A stretch of 64,000 nucleotides of DNA. Source: Angustibacter luteus. GTDB lineage: Bacteria > Actinomycetota > Actinomycetes > Actinomycetales > Angustibacteraceae. Of the stretch, positions 53,551 through 63,188 are shown in pieces. Below the pieces are notes generated by a model. It saw only the letters and a list, made by a program, of their open reading frames with translations. It was not told the origin of the DNA and made no database searches. Each line of letters begins with the position of its first letter. The first letter of the stretch is position 1. Both the position numbers and the translations under genes were made by a program. Where the stretch lies: the NCBI RefSeq assembly GCF_039541115.1, contig NZ_BAABFP010000007.1:562584-626583 (forward strand), in the 5' to 3' direction.

Positions 53551-54693
53551 ATGAGCGTCTCCCTCGGTATGCCCGCGGCGCCGCCGCCCGTGCTGGCCCC
53601 CCGTCGTCCCACCCGCAAGATCAAGGTCGGCAAGGTCGACGTCGGCGGTGACGCGCCGGTCAGCGTGCAGTCGATGACGACCACGCTGACCTCCGACGTG
53701 AACTCGACGCTGCAGCAGATCGCCGAGCTGACCGCGGCCGGCTGCGACATCGTCCGGGTGGCCTGCCCGAGCCAGGACGATGCGGAGGCGCTGCCCGCCA
53801 TCGCGCGCAAGTCGCAGATCCCGGTGATCGCGGACATCCACTTCCAGCCCAAGTACGTGTTCGCGGCGATCGACGCCGGCTGCGCCGCCGTCCGGGTCAA
53901 CCCGGGCAACATCCGCAAGTTCGACGACCAGGTCGGGGCGATCGCGAAGGCGGCCAAGGACGCCGGCGTCTCGATCCGGATCGGCGTGAACGCCGGCTCC
54001 CTCGACCCGCGCCTGCTGGAGAAGTACGGCAAGGCGACGCCCGAGGCGCTCGTCGAGTCCGCCGTCTGGGAGGCCTCGTTGTTCGAGGAGCACGACTTCC
54101 ACGACTTCAAGATCTCGGTCAAGCACAACGACCCGGTGGTCATGGTGCGCGCGTACGAGCTGCTCTCCGAGCGCGGGGACTGGCCGCTGCACCTCGGGGT
54201 GACCGAGGCCGGCCCGGCGTTCCAGGGCACGATCAAGTCCGCCACCGCGTTCGGTGCGCTGCTCTCGCGCGGCATCGGGGACACGATCCGGGTCTCGCTG
54301 TCGGCCCCGCCGGTCGAGGAGGTCAAGGTCGGCATCCAGATCCTGCAGTCGCTGAACCTGCGGCCGCGCAAGCTCGAGATCGTCTCCTGCCCGTCGTGCG
54401 GGCGGGCTCAGGTCGACGTCTACAAGCTCGCGGAGGAGGTCACCGCCGGGCTCGAGGGCATGGAGGTGCCGCTGCGCGTCGCGGTGATGGGCTGCGTGGT
54501 GAACGGGCCGGGCGAGGCCCGCGAGGCCGACCTGGGGGTGGCGTCCGGCAACGGCAAGGGGCAGATCTTCGTCCGCGGCGAAGTCGTCAAGACGGTCCCC
54601 GAGGCGATGATCGTGGAGACGCTGATCGAGGAGGCCATGCGCATCGCCGAGACGATGGAGGCCGAGGGCGAACCCACCGTCAGCGTCTCGTGA
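53551..54693 (+). CDS. ispG: 4-hydroxy-3-methylbut-2-enyl-diphosphate synthase
   Basis: [4Fe-4S] enzyme of the MEP pathway (GcpE), 380 residues. The cluster cysteines are in [11 protein letters not shown] near residue 282 and [10 protein letters not shown] near residue 313. N-terminal [20 protein letters not shown] is the TIM-barrel signature. ATG 53551 has both a GGAGG site and a GATACT -10-like element 6 bases upstream, so it could be either leadered or leaderless. With dxr it gives two non-consecutive MEP steps in one block. Confidence 0.97.
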   Translation: MSVSLGMPAAPPPVLAPRRPTRKIKVGKVDVGGDAPVSVQSMTTTLTSDVNSTLQQIAELTAAGCDIVRVACPSQDDAEALPAIARKSQIPVIADIHFQPKYVFAAIDAGCAAVRVNPGNIRKFDDQVGAIAKAAKDAGVSIRIGVNAGSLDPRLLEKYGKATPEALVESAVWEASLFEEHDFHDFKISVKHNDPVVMVRAYELLSERGDWPLHLGVTEAGPAFQGTIKSATAFGALLSRGIGDTIRVSLSAPPVEEVKVGIQILQSLNLRPRKLEIVSCPSCGRAQVDVYKLAEEVTAGLEGMEVPLRVAVMGCVVNGPGEAREADLGVASGNGKGQIFVRGEVVKTVPEAMIVETLIEEAMRIAETMEAEGEPTVSVS

Positions 54694-54741
54694 CTCGCTT
54701 GGTGGTCGACACGCGGCGGTCCGGCACGGCACGCTGAGCCC

Positions 54742-55590
54742 GTGCTGCGAACTGCCACCTCTCTGCGCACCCTCGGGCGCGCCGACCGCGACGACGTGCT
54801 GGCGCTGTGCGCCCAGGCACCCGTGGTCAACGTCATGGTCGCCGAGCGGGTGGAGCTGGTCGGCTCGGAGCCCGTCCGGCTGGGCGGTGAGCTGTGGGGC
54901 ATGTTCGAGCAGGGGGAGCTGACCAGCGCGTGCTGGTCCGGCGCGAACCTGATCCCCGTCGGTCCCTGCAGCGATGCGGCCCTGGACGCCTTCGCGAGCC
55001 GGGCCAAGCGGTCCGGCGTCCCGTACTCGTCGATGTTCGGCGAGGCCGAGCACGTCCTCGGACTGTGGTCCCGGTTGCAGGCCGCGGGCTGGCGCGCGCG
55101 GGACGTGCGCGCCTGTCAGCCGCTGTTCGCCACTGACCGGGTACCCGACGTCGCGCCGGACCCCCTGGTCGGCCGGGCCGGTCCGGACGACCTGCTGACC
55201 GTGCTCCCGGCGTCCGTCGCGATGTTCACCGAGGAGGTCGGCTACTCGCCGATGGCGGCGGACGGTGGACTGTCCTACCGCCGGCGGGTGGCGGAGCTGC
55301 TGCGTCAGGGGCGGATGTTCGTGCGCCGCGACGGCGACGGCGTGGTGTTCAAGGCGGACCTGGGGTCGGTCAGCTCCTCGGTCGCGCAGGTGCACGGGGT
55401 CTGGGTGGACCCCCGCTACCGCGGCCAGGGCATCGCCGCGCCGGCCATGGCGGCCGTGGTCGCCGCGGCGCTGCGCTCGGACGCCCGCACCGTCTCGCTC
55501 TACGTGAACGACTACAACCACCGCGCGCTCGCCGTGTACTCGAAGGTCGGCTTCACCCAGGTGGGCACCTTCGCGACGGTCCTCTTCTAG
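54742..55590 (+). CDS. GNAT acetyltransferase with DUF4081
   Basis: A 282-residue protein with an N-terminal DUF4081 domain (residues 10-130) and a C-terminal GNAT fold. The acetyl-CoA loop is VWVDPRYRGQGIAAPAMAAV near residue 215 and the last strand is YNHRALAVYSKVGFTQVGTF. Such genes accompany ispG in actinobacteria, but the substrate is unknown. GTG 54742 has no ribosome-binding site; CACGCT ends 6 bases upstream as for dxr. The long hairpin C starts 13 bases after the stop. Confidence 0.85.
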   Translation: MLRTATSLRTLGRADRDDVLALCAQAPVVNVMVAERVELVGSEPVRLGGELWGMFEQGELTSACWSGANLIPVGPCSDAALDAFASRAKRSGVPYSSMFGEAEHVLGLWSRLQAAGWRARDVRACQPLFATDRVPDVAPDPLVGRAGPDDLLTVLPASVAMFTEEVGYSPMAADGGLSYRRRVAELLRQGRMFVRRDGDGVVFKADLGSVSSSVAQVHGVWVDPRYRGQGIAAPAMAAVVAAALRSDARTVSLYVNDYNHRALAVYSKVGFTQVGTFATVLF

Positions 55591-55603
55591 GTCTGACCGC
55601 ACA

Positions 55604-55687
55604 CCCCAACCCCGCGGTGATCATGCACAGTCGCCCCGACACGTCGACGCGTCGGGGCGAACGTGCATGATCACCGCGGGGTTGGGG
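55604..55687. terminator. Long hairpin C, terminator-like inverted repeat
   Basis: Perfect 25-bp arms (55604-55628 and 55663-55687) enclose an inner perfect stem TCGCCCCGAC/GTCGGGGCGA (55631-55640, 55651-55660) with a 10-base loop. The arms share TGATCA with hairpin B at 25487. Position right after the GNAT gene suggests termination; no U-tract. Confidence 0.8.
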
Positions 55688-55718
55688 TGGCCGAATGGGG
55701 AGTTGTGCCGGGGGCCGC

Positions 55719-55748
55719 TTGACGGAGGCGACTTAGGATGCTAGCAAT
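55719..55748 (+). promoter_or_regulatory. Promoter of the RHH-VOC-MFS operon
   Basis: TTGACG (55719-55724) is followed 17-18 bases later by TAGCAAT (55742-55748), which ends 6 bases before GTG 55755. This is one of few places with a recognisable -35; the mRNA would be leaderless. The AT-rich run CTAGCAATATAG stands out here. Confidence 0.45.
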
Positions 55749-55754
55749 ATAGCC

Positions 55755-55916
55755 GTGAGCGACGTCGAAGCCGTGCCGAAGGTGCAGTTCAACGTCTACC
55801 TGCCGCCTGGGCTGGTGCGCCGCATCAAGCACCTGGCGGTCGACGAGGGGGCGAGCCTGTCCGCACTCGTCGAGCGCGCGCTCACCGCGTACGCCGACGC
55901 CGAGGAGGCCTCGTGA
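55755..55916 (+). CDS. Small ribbon-helix-helix (CopG-like) protein
   Basis: A 53-residue protein with the RHH pattern: a short beta strand ([11 protein letters not shown], residues 9-19) then two helices ([20 protein letters not shown], residues 20-39). It probably binds DNA as a dimer and is likely to regulate its own operon. GTG 55755 has no ribosome-binding site and its stop overlaps the next start (GTGA). No toxin-like gene follows, so an antitoxin role is not supported. Confidence 0.72.
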   Translation: MSDVEAVPKVQFNVYLPPGLVRRIKHLAVDEGASLSALVERALTAYADAEEAS

Positions 55917-56506
55917 ACGACGTGACCCTGCGTCCGGTGCGCTTCACGGACGACGTCGCCGGCACCCGCGCGTACTTCGAGCAGCAGGGGCTCGCCGCCC
56001 GGGTCGTCGCGGTCGGGGGCGGCTGGGTCGACCTGGTCGCCGGCGGCGGCGGGATGCTGGCGCTGCACGACGCGGCGTCCAGCTCGACCGAGCAACCCAG
56101 CGGACGCACGACCCTGTCCGCCGAGTGCCAGGACGCCGAGGCGTTGGCCGAGCGGTTGCGCGAGGCCGGGTTCGACGACGCCACCGTGTACGACGAGGGC
56201 TATGGCCGGGTGCTGGTGGTCACCGACCCCGACGGCGGTCTGGTCCAGGTCGACGAGCGCCAGGACGACCTCCACGGCTACCACCACCTCGACGTCTCCG
56301 GTGCCGATCCGGCCGTGTCCGTGCGGGTGGTCCTCGACTCGCCGGACGTGGCTCGCTACCGGGCCTTTCTCGAGGCGCTCGGGCTCGCGGCCGCGGTCGA
56401 GCTGCACGAGCAGGAACCGCAGGACGTGCGGGCGACCGCGCCGGACGGCCGCCCCCGCCGCCCGGCCGTCGTCCGGCTGCAGCTGTCGGCCCGTCCGCGC
56501 CCGTGA
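55913..56506 (+). CDS. VOC/glyoxalase-fold protein
   Basis: A 197-residue protein resembling two tandem vicinal-oxygen-chelate half-domains. The first half has [18 protein letters not shown] and ends [14 protein letters not shown]; the second starts [20 protein letters not shown] near residue 123. It might bind or detoxify a small molecule. GTG 55913 overlaps the stop of the RHH gene, and its own stop overlaps the MFS gene (GTGA), so all three are translationally coupled. Confidence 0.7.
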   Translation: MNDVTLRPVRFTDDVAGTRAYFEQQGLAARVVAVGGGWVDLVAGGGGMLALHDAASSSTEQPSGRTTLSAECQDAEALAERLREAGFDDATVYDEGYGRVLVVTDPDGGLVQVDERQDDLHGYHHLDVSGADPAVSVRVVLDSPDVARYRAFLEALGLAAAVELHEQEPQDVRATAPDGRPRRPAVVRLQLSARPRP

Positions 56507-57771
56507 GCGACCCCACGGTCGCCGACTCGCTCGGCCGAATGCTGCGCGCGGACCGCGACTTCCGGCGCTACTTCGTCGCCCGCATCGTGTCCCTCGGCGG
56601 CGCGGTGGTCACGGTGGTGGCCCTGCCCGTGCTGGTCTACCGGCTGAGCGGCTCGGCCTTGCTGACCGCGTCCGTCACCGCACTGGAGGCGCTTCCCTAC
56701 CTGCTCTTCGGCCTGGTCGCCGGCGCACTGACCGACCGCTGGGACCGACAACGCGTCATGGTGTCCAGCGACCTGGTGAACGCCGTGCTCATCGGGTCGA
56801 TCCCGCTCGCGTGGTGGCTGGGCGCGCTGACCGTCTGGCACGTGCTCGTCGTGGCCTTCTGCGCGCAGGCGGTGTTCACGTTCTTCGACGGAGCGAACTT
56901 CGGCGCCCTTCCGGTGCTGGTCGGCCGCGAGCGGGTCGCGGTGGCCAGCGCCGGCGTCTGGGCCGTGGCGAGCGTGGTGGAGGTCGTGGCACCCCCCGCG
57001 GCGGCGACGGCGATCGGCGTGCTCGGCCCGGCGAACCTCCTCGTCGTGGACGCGCTCAGCTTCGTCGCGTCCGCACTCGCCGTGCGGGGCATCAGCCGCG
57101 CCCTGCACGACCGCGACCGGCATCGCGAGCCGGCGACCGTGCGGTCGGTGCTGGACGACGTCCGCGAGGGTCTGCGGTTCCTGCTCGCCCATGCGGGCGT
57201 GCGCACCATGACCCTGGTGGGCACGCTGCAGTCCGCGGCGGGCGGCGGGTTCGTGGCCCTCATGGTGGTGTGGGCGGACCGCACGCTGGGCATCGGGACC
57301 TCCGGGCTGCGGTTCGGCGTGCTCTTCGGCGTGTGGGGCATCGGCGGTGCCCTCGCCGCGGTCCTGCTGCCGCGGCTGCTGTCCTGGCTGGGACCCGAGT
57401 GGCTGTGCCTGTGGGCGCTACCCGCCTCGGCCGTGCTCGGCGTGCTCACCGCACTCGCACCCACCTGGCAGCTGGGCGCGCTCGGCCTGGGGTGCTGGGG
57501 CGTGGCGTACTCGCTGGTGGTGGTCAACTCGATCACCTACCGCCAGATGGTCACGCCGGAGCCGCTGCTCGGGCGGGTCAACACCACGGGCCGGATGCTG
57601 TCCTGGGGCCTGGGCTGGACCGGCGGCGCGCTGGTCGCCGGCCTGCTCGCGACCCACGCCGGCACTCGCGCGGCGCTGGTCGCGATGGCCTCCCTGAGCC
57701 TCGTTGCCGTCCTGGTGGCCTGGACGTCGCCACTGCGCCGGGCGTCCCGCCCGCGGCGGATATCCGTGTGA
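56503..57771 (+). CDS. MFS transporter, EntS/MFS_3-like
   Basis: Exporter of 422 residues with about 12 membrane helices. The loop-2 motif is [13 protein letters not shown] near residue 77; the first helix starts after the soluble stretch [15 protein letters not shown]. Substrate unknown; the family includes siderophore and drug exporters. It is in the same operon as an RHH regulator and a VOC protein, the layout of a small resistance or export cassette. It resembles the MFS gene at the left edge. GTG 56503 overlaps the preceding stop. Confidence 0.85.
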   Translation: MSDPTVADSLGRMLRADRDFRRYFVARIVSLGGAVVTVVALPVLVYRLSGSALLTASVTALEALPYLLFGLVAGALTDRWDRQRVMVSSDLVNAVLIGSIPLAWWLGALTVWHVLVVAFCAQAVFTFFDGANFGALPVLVGRERVAVASAGVWAVASVVEVVAPPAAATAIGVLGPANLLVVDALSFVASALAVRGISRALHDRDRHREPATVRSVLDDVREGLRFLLAHAGVRTMTLVGTLQSAAGGGFVALMVVWADRTLGIGTSGLRFGVLFGVWGIGGALAAVLLPRLLSWLGPEWLCLWALPASAVLGVLTALAPTWQLGALGLGCWGVAYSLVVVNSITYRQMVTPEPLLGRVNTTGRMLSWGLGWTGGALVAGLLATHAGTRAALVAMASLSLVAVLVAWTSPLRRASRPRRISV

Positions 57772-57791
57772 GGTCACCGGGGCCCGACGAC

Positions 57792-57797
57792 TACGCT
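57792..57797 (+). promoter_or_regulatory. Possible -10 element of proS
   Basis: TACGCT in the context GACTACGCT lies about 30 bases before GTG 57828; a start near 57804 would give a leader that includes AAGGAG at 57817-57822. No clear -35 is seen. Confidence 0.35.
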
Positions 57798-57827
57798 CGG
57801 GTGCCACCCCCGAACCAAGGAGACCCC

Positions 57828-59588
57828 GTGATCGCGCGCATGTCGACGTTGTTCCTTCGCACCCTGCGTGAGGACCCGTCGGACGCCGAGGTCCCCAGCC
57901 ACCGCCTGCTGGTCCGCGCCGGCTACATCCGTCGCGCGGCGCCGGGCATCTACACCTGGCTGCCGCTGGGCCTTCGGGTGCTGCGCAAGGTCGAGGCGAT
58001 CGTCCGGGAGGAGATGGACGCGGCCGGCTTCCAGGAGCTGCAGTTCCCGGCCCTGCTGCCGCGCGAGCCGTACGACGCGACCGGCCGCTGGACGGAGTAC
58101 GGCGACAACATCTTCCGCCTGAAGGACCGCAAGGGCGGCGACTACCTGCTCGGCCCGACGCACGAGGAGATGTTCACCCTCACGGTCAAGGACCTGTACT
58201 CGTCCTACAAGGACCTGCCGCTCTCGCTCTACCAGATCCAGAACAAGTACCGCGACGAGGCGCGTCCGCGCGCGGGCCTGCTGCGCGGGCGCGAGTTCAT
58301 CATGAAGGACTCGTACTCCTTCGACGTGGACGACGCCGGGCTGCAGCGCTCCTACGAAGCGCACCGGGCGGCGTACATCAAGATCTTCGACCGGCTCGGC
58401 ATGGACTACGTGATCGTCGCTGCCATGTCCGGCGCGATGGGCGGCAGCGCCAGCGAGGAGTTCTTGGCCAACGCGGTCAACGGCGAGGACACGTACGTGC
58501 GCTCGGCGGGGGGCTACGCCGCCAACGTCGAGGCGGTGGTCACCGTGCCGCCGCCCGCGGCGGACGCGACCGGCATCCGGGCCGCACACGTCGAGGACAC
58601 CCCGGACACCCCGACGATCGACTCGCTGGTGCAGGCCGCCCGCGGGCTCTTCCCGGACCGCGAGTGGTCGGCCGCGGACACGCTGAAGAACGTCGTCTTC
58701 ATGCTGACCCACCCGGACGGCAGCCGGGAGCCGCTCGTCGTCGGCCTGCCCGGCGACCGGGACGTGGACACCAAGCGCCTGGGCGCGCAGCTCGAGCCCG
58801 TCGAGGCCGAGGTGTTCACCGACGCCGACTTCGCGAAGTACCCGGCGCTGGTCAAGGGCTACATCGGCCCGCAGGCGCTGGGCGAGGCCAGCGAGAGCGG
58901 CATCCGGTACCTCGTCGACCCGCGCGTCGTCGACGGCACGGCCTGGGTGACCGGCGCCAACGTCGCGGGCCGGCACGTCTTCGACCTCGTGGCCGGCCGC
59001 GACTTCACGGCCGACGGGACGATCGAGGCCGCCGAGGTGCGGGCCGGCGACCTCGCACCGGACGGCTCGGGTCCGCTCGAGCTGGCCCGCGGCATCGAGA
59101 TCGGCCACATCTTCCAGCTCGGCCGCAAGTACGCCGAGGCGCTCGGGCTGAAGGTGCTGGACGAGAACGGCAAGCAGGTCACCGTGACCATGGGCTCCTA
59201 CGGCATCGGGGTGTCCCGCGCGGTCGCCTCGGTCGCGGAGAACAGCCACGACGACCTCGGTCTGGTGTGGCCGCGGGCGATCTCGCCGTACGACGTGCAC
59301 GTGCTCGCGACCGGCAAGGACGAGGCGATCTTCCAGCGGGCGCAGCAGCTGGCCGACGAGCTCTCGAGCCGGGGTCTGGACGTGCTCTACGACGACCGGC
59401 CGAAGGTCTCGCCCGGGGTGAAGTTCAAGGACTCCGAGCTGATCGGGGTGCCGACGATCCTGGTCGTGGGCAAGGGGCTGGCGGACGGCGTGGTCGAGCT
59501 CAAGGACCGCGCGAGCGGGCAGCGCGAGGACGTCCCGCTGGCCGACGCGGTCGAGCGGGTCGTGGCCGTGACCCGCGTGGCCGGCTGA
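57828..59588 (+). CDS. proS: Prolyl-tRNA synthetase
   Basis: Class II aminoacyl-tRNA synthetase of 586 residues with the bacterial editing insertion. Motif 1 region includes [20 protein letters not shown] near residue 33; motif 2 has [21 protein letters not shown] near residue 140 (read in two parts); motif 3 region includes [16 protein letters not shown] near residue 460. GTG 57828 is chosen because AAGGAG (57817-57822) lies 5 bases away; ATG 57840 is 17 bases away. The frame extends far upstream without homology. Length fits the bacterial type. Confidence 0.96.
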   Translation: MIARMSTLFLRTLREDPSDAEVPSHRLLVRAGYIRRAAPGIYTWLPLGLRVLRKVEAIVREEMDAAGFQELQFPALLPREPYDATGRWTEYGDNIFRLKDRKGGDYLLGPTHEEMFTLTVKDLYSSYKDLPLSLYQIQNKYRDEARPRAGLLRGREFIMKDSYSFDVDDAGLQRSYEAHRAAYIKIFDRLGMDYVIVAAMSGAMGGSASEEFLANAVNGEDTYVRSAGGYAANVEAVVTVPPPAADATGIRAAHVEDTPDTPTIDSLVQAARGLFPDREWSAADTLKNVVFMLTHPDGSREPLVVGLPGDRDVDTKRLGAQLEPVEAEVFTDADFAKYPALVKGYIGPQALGEASESGIRYLVDPRVVDGTAWVTGANVAGRHVFDLVAGRDFTADGTIEAAEVRAGDLAPDGSGPLELARGIEIGHIFQLGRKYAEALGLKVLDENGKQVTVTMGSYGIGVSRAVASVAENSHDDLGLVWPRAISPYDVHVLATGKDEAIFQRAQQLADELSSRGLDVLYDDRPKVSPGVKFKDSELIGVPTILVVGKGLADGVVELKDRASGQREDVPLADAVERVVAVTRVAG

Positions 59589-59598
59589 CCCGCACCCG

Positions 59599-60396
59599 TT
59601 GAGCTGGCTCGGGCTGCCGGCGGACGTCGGCACGGGCGCCGTCGTCCTCATGCTGGTGGCCGCCCTGGTCGCCGGCTGGGTGGACGCCGTCGCCGGCGGT
59701 GGTGGGCTGGTGCAGCTGCCCGCGCTCCTCATCGGCCTGGGCCCCGGCAGTCCGGCGATCGCGTCGCTGGCGACCAACAAGCTCGCCTCGATCTGCGGGA
59801 CGGCGACCAGCTCGGTCACGTACTACCGGCGGGTGCATCCGGACCTGCGCACGGCGTTGCCGATGGCGGGCTTCGCCCTGGGCGGGGCGCTGCTCGGCGC
59901 CACCGTCGCGTCGCGCCTGCCCTCGGACTGGATCCGGCCCATCGTGATCGTCGCGCTGGTGGCTGTGCTGGCGTACACCATCCGGCACCCGAGCCTGGGG
60001 GCGGAGACGGTGCTGCGGCACTCGGGACGGCGGCACCACGTGACCACGGGCGGCATCGGCTTCGTCATCGGGGTGTACGACGGTGCGATCGGGCCGGGCA
60101 CCGGGTCGTTCTTGGTGTTCGCCCTGGTCGGCTGGGTCGGCTACGCCTTCCTGGAGGCCAGCGCGAAGGCGAAGATCACCAACTTCGCGACCAACCTCGG
60201 CGCGCTGATCGTGTTCGCCCCGCAGGGCGTGGTGCTCTGGCGGCTGGGCCTGCTGATGGGCCTGGCCAACCTGCTGGGCGGCTACGTCGGGGCGCGCACC
60301 GCCGTCGCCCGGGGCCACCGCTTCATCCGGGTCGTGTTCGTCGCCGTGTCGTCCGTGCTGATCGTGCGGCTCGGCTACGACGTCGTCCAGGGCTGA
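59599..60396 (+). CDS. TauE/SafE (TSUP)-family permease
   Basis: Membrane protein of 265 residues with about eight hydrophobic helices, of the sulfite/sulfonate-exporter-like TSUP family. The two half-repeats are visible as AGWVDAVAGGGGLVQLPALL near residue 22 and VIGVYDGAIGPGTGSFLVFA near residue 155. Transported ion or molecule unknown. TTG 59599 is used because the first helix begins before the next candidate, ATG 59650. It lies 10 bases after proS and converges on the DUF4439 gene after 19 bases. Confidence 0.82.
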   Translation: MSWLGLPADVGTGAVVLMLVAALVAGWVDAVAGGGGLVQLPALLIGLGPGSPAIASLATNKLASICGTATSSVTYYRRVHPDLRTALPMAGFALGGALLGATVASRLPSDWIRPIVIVALVAVLAYTIRHPSLGAETVLRHSGRRHHVTTGGIGFVIGVYDGAIGPGTGSFLVFALVGWVGYAFLEASAKAKITNFATNLGALIVFAPQGVVLWRLGLLMGLANLLGGYVGARTAVARGHRFIRVVFVAVSSVLIVRLGYDVVQG

Positions 60397-60415
60397 CCGG
60401 CACGCCGACGACGGC

Positions 60416-60919
60416 TCAGCGCCCTGCGCGCTCGGGCATCCCCGGGAACGTCTGTGCGCGGGCGCCCCACGTGCGGGCGGCCACGGCGCTCTCGGCCAGC
60501 CAGCGGCTCGCCTCGACCCGGGCAGCGGCCGGAGACGCGGCGACGAGGTCGGCGTTCGCGTCGGCGACGGCGGTCTCGACGTGCACCGCGAGCTTGCGCG
60601 ACTGGGCCGGCGTGCCCACCGCGAACGGCAGCTGGTACGCCGGAGGCGCCGGCTTCGGGGTCTGCTGGGCGACGGATAGCCGCGCTGCCACCAGGTCGCG
60701 GCGGGCTGCGTGCCGCTGCAGCGCGGTCAGCGCCTCGTCCCGGTCCGCGGCAGCGCCCTGCGCGCCGACCACCCCGTAGGCGTACACGGCCGCCTGCTCG
60801 GCGGCCAGGACGGCGGCGAGCGCGGTCGCCTGCGCCGCTGGCATCGTCGTCGGGTCCGCACCGGGCGAGGTGGACGTCCCGGTGGCGGCGACGGCCGCGG
60901 TCGGCTGCGCGGCGCTCAT
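60416..60919 (-). CDS. DUF4439 ferritin-like protein
   Basis: A 167-residue, mainly helical protein matching DUF4439. Helical stretches include ALAAVLAAEQAAVYAYGVVG near residue 32 and EALTALQRHAARRDLVAARL near residue 62, the latter with a His typical of ferritin-like bundles. The function is unknown. It overlaps the upstream lipoprotein gene by 4 bases; the pair faces away from rimP, an arrangement seen in other actinobacteria as far as I recall. Confidence 0.75.
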   Translation of the reverse strand: MSAAQPTAAVAATGTSTSPGADPTTMPAAQATALAAVLAAEQAAVYAYGVVGAQGAAADRDEALTALQRHAARRDLVAARLSVAQQTPKPAPPAYQLPFAVGTPAQSRKLAVHVETAVADANADLVAASPAAARVEASRWLAESAVAARTWGARAQTFPGMPERAGR

Positions 60920-61479
60920 GTGGTCGCCCCGCGGGCGAGGCGCTCCAGGACGTCGGCGTGCACGGTGCGGCAGGCGGCGACCGACGCGAGCAGGCGAGCG
61001 ACGTCCGGGCTGACCCGGCCCAGGTCAGCCTCGACGGCGGTGGCGCCCTGCCGTTCAGCGAGCGCCTGACGGCCCAGCGCCGTCCGCCTCGTCGCGCCGC
61101 CGCTGCTGACGCCTGGGGTGGATGCGGGGCTGGACGTCGCGGTGCTGGTGGCCCGGCCGCCGCCGGCGGCGGGCACGGGGCGCAGGGCCGCAGCGTGCTC
61201 GCGGTGCTGGGCGGCGATGAGCGTCAGCTGGCGGGCGTCGTCCGGCCGCAGCTTGGCCGTGGCCCCGGCGCTCGCGGCCAACGCGTCCGCCTGCGCGGCA
61301 ACCCGCTCCCGGGCGAGCTCGTCCGGGCTGGGCGCGGGCATCGTCGGGTCGGCGTCCGGTTGGCCCACCCGGAGCGCGCAGCCGCTCAGGGCCAGCAGCG
61401 CGGGGGCGGTCAGCCCGGTGCGGACGACCTGCCTCCGGGTCAGCTCGACGTCCCCCACGGGCCGCTGGTCAGCAGGCAC
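60916..61479 (-). CDS. Tat lipoprotein of unknown function
   Basis: A 187-residue exported protein. The signal shows a twin-arginine motif (LTRRQVVRTG) and lipobox LALSGC near residue 34, so it is probably a lipid-anchored Tat substrate. The mature part is Ala- and Arg-rich and helical, with a central low-complexity Ser/Thr/Gly linker. It may be related to the neighbouring DUF4439 protein. GTG 61479 is the nearest start that keeps the signal at the N-terminus. It is divergent from the rimP operon. Confidence 0.65.
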   Translation of the reverse strand: MPADQRPVGDVELTRRQVVRTGLTAPALLALSGCALRVGQPDADPTMPAPSPDELARERVAAQADALAASAGATAKLRPDDARQLTLIAAQHREHAAALRPVPAAGGGRATSTATSSPASTPGVSSGGATRRTALGRQALAERQGATAVEADLGRVSPDVARLLASVAACRTVHADVLERLARGATT

Positions 61480-61510
61480 GTCACGAATCCTCGCACGTCC
61501 CGGTTGTGGG

Positions 61511-61545
61511 TAGGGTTGTGGTGCGGTGACGGGGTTCGCCGCACC
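61511..61545 (+). promoter_or_regulatory. rimP-nusA promoter and leader hairpin
   Basis: TAGGGT (61511-61516) fits an actinobacterial -10 element. It is followed by the inverted repeat GGTGCGG/CCGCACC (61520-61526, 61539-61545), which would lie in the 5' leader of the rimP-nusA transcript. No -35 match is evident. Confidence 0.35.
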
Positions 61546-61572
61546 AATCGAGAACAGCGGCGGGAGGCTCCA

Positions 61573-62166
61573 GTGGCCAGGCAGAACCCGGCAGGTGAGG
61601 CGTTGGCCGACTCGGTTCGGCAGACGCTCGAGCCGGTCGTCCAGGGCCTCGGGCTGGCACTCGAGGAGGTCTCGGTCTCGTCCGCCGGTTCCCGGCGGGT
61701 GCTGCGGGTGGTGCTCGACAGCCCGGACCCCACGGACGGGCGGCCGGCGCAGTCGCCGACGTTGGACTCCGTGGCCGAGGCCTCGCGCGGGATCTCGGCG
61801 GTGCTGGACTCCGGTGACGTCATGGGGCAGGCGCCGTACGTGCTCGAGGTGTCCACGCCCGGGGTCGACCGTCCGCTGACCCTCCCGCGGCACTTCGCCC
61901 GAAACCTCCAGCGGCTCGTGGAGGTGACCCTCACCGACGGGTCCAGCGTCTCCGGTCGGGTGAGCGAGGTCGGCGAGAGCCTGGCGCTCGAGGTGGCCGG
62001 CGCCAAGAAGGGCAGCCCGACCAAGTCGCGGACGCTCGCCTGGGAGGAGGTCGCCCGGGGCCAGGTGCAGGTGGAGTTCCGCCGGCTGGACGACGCGGCC
62101 GAGGACGCGGTTGATGACGGCGCTGACGGCGCTGATGATGCGGTTGACGACGAGGACGGCGAGTGA
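61573..62166 (+). CDS. rimP: Ribosome maturation factor RimP
   Basis: Assembly factor for the 30S subunit, 197 residues. N-terminal domain: [20 protein letters not shown]; then [32 protein letters not shown] (about residues 76-107, the RimP signature [16 protein letters not shown]). The C-terminal SH3-like domain spans 110-175 and a strongly acidic Asp/Ala tail follows. GTG 61573 lies 4 bases after GGGAGGC. Its stop overlaps the nusA ATG (TGATG). Confidence 0.95.
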   Translation: MARQNPAGEALADSVRQTLEPVVQGLGLALEEVSVSSAGSRRVLRVVLDSPDPTDGRPAQSPTLDSVAEASRGISAVLDSGDVMGQAPYVLEVSTPGVDRPLTLPRHFARNLQRLVEVTLTDGSSVSGRVSEVGESLALEVAGAKKGSPTKSRTLAWEEVARGQVQVEFRRLDDAAEDAVDDGADGADDAVDDEDGE

Positions 62167-63188
62167 TGGACATCGACCTGGCCGCGCTGCGGCTCATCGA
62201 GCGTGAGAAGGACATCCCGGCGGGCGTGCTGATCAGCGCGATCGAGCAGGCGATGCTCGTGGCCTACCACCGCACCGAGGGGGCGCAGCCGAACGCCCGT
62301 GTCGAGCTGGACCGATCCTCGGGGCACGTCGTGGTGTGGGCCCGCGAGCAGCTCGAGAACGGCGAGGACCGCGAGTACGACGACACCCCCGAGGGCTTCG
62401 GCCGGATCGCCGCCTCGACGGCCCGGCAGGTCATCCTGCAGCGGCTGCGCGATGTCGAGGACGAGCACGTGCTGGGCGAGTTCCGCGGCCGCGAGGGTGA
62501 CGTGGTCGGCGGCGTCATCCAGCAGGGCTCGGACCCACGGACCGTGCTGGTCGACCTCGGCACGGTCGAGGGCGTGCTGCCGCAGACCGAGCAGGTGCCG
62601 GGCGAGGAGTACGTGCACGGTGAGCGCCTGCGCTGCTTCGTGGTCGCCGTCCGCAAGGGCGCCAAGGGACCGCAGATCCAGCTCTCCCGGACCCACCCGA
62701 ACCTCGTGCGCAAGCTGTTCGCGCTCGAGGTCCCGGAGATCGCGGACGGCAGCGTCGAGATCATGGCACTGGCCCGCGAGGCCGGGCACCGGACCAAGAT
62801 CGCGGTGCGCACGTCCATCGCCGGGCTGAACGCGAAGGGTGCCTGCATCGGCCCGATGGGTCAGCGCGTGCGGGCCGTCATGTCCGAGCTGCACGGCGAG
62901 AAGATCGACATCGTCGACTGGGACGACGAGCCGGCGGCGTTCGTGGCGCACGCCCTGTCGCCGGCGCGGGTGAACGAGGTGATCGTGGTCGACCAGGTGG
63001 CGCGCTCCGCCCGGGTGATCGTGCCGGACTACCAGCTGTCGTTGGCGATCGGCAAGGAGGGCCAGAACGCGCGCCTGGCCGCCAAGCTCACCGGGTGGCG
63101 GATCGATATCCGTCCTGATACCCAGGACGACGCTCCGGCGGGCCCGGCGGTAGAGCCGGAACGGGCCGCCGAGCCGGCCGGCGAGTGA
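62166..63188 (+). CDS. nusA: Transcription termination/antitermination factor NusA
   Basis: RNA polymerase-binding factor of 340 residues, which pauses, terminates or antiterminates transcription. The N-terminal domain (1-105) precedes an S1 domain ([20 protein letters not shown] near residue 115) and two KH domains (from about 185, with [19 protein letters not shown] near residue 297). The C-terminal acidic repeats of proteobacterial NusA are absent, as is normal in actinobacteria. ATG 62166 is favoured over GTG 62163. Confidence 0.96.
   Translation: MDIDLAALRLIEREKDIPAGVLISAIEQAMLVAYHRTEGAQPNARVELDRSSGHVVVWAREQLENGEDREYDDTPEGFGRIAASTARQVILQRLRDVEDEHVLGEFRGREGDVVGGVIQQGSDPRTVLVDLGTVEGVLPQTEQVPGEEYVHGERLRCFVVAVRKGAKGPQIQLSRTHPNLVRKLFALEVPEIADGSVEIMALAREAGHRTKIAVRTSIAGLNAKGACIGPMGQRVRAVMSELHGEKIDIVDWDDEPAAFVAHALSPARVNEVIVVDQVARSARVIVPDYQLSLAIGKEGQNARLAAKLTGWRIDIRPDTQDDAPAGPAVEPERAAEPAGE

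Noticed and set aside
55755..55916. Toxin-antitoxin module
   Set aside because: The ribbon-helix-helix protein is followed by VOC and MFS genes; neither resembles a known toxin.
56202..57827. Extension of proS through the MFS gene
   Set aside because: Residues before GTG 57828 show no synthetase similarity and read Arg/Gly-rich out of frame with the real MFS gene.
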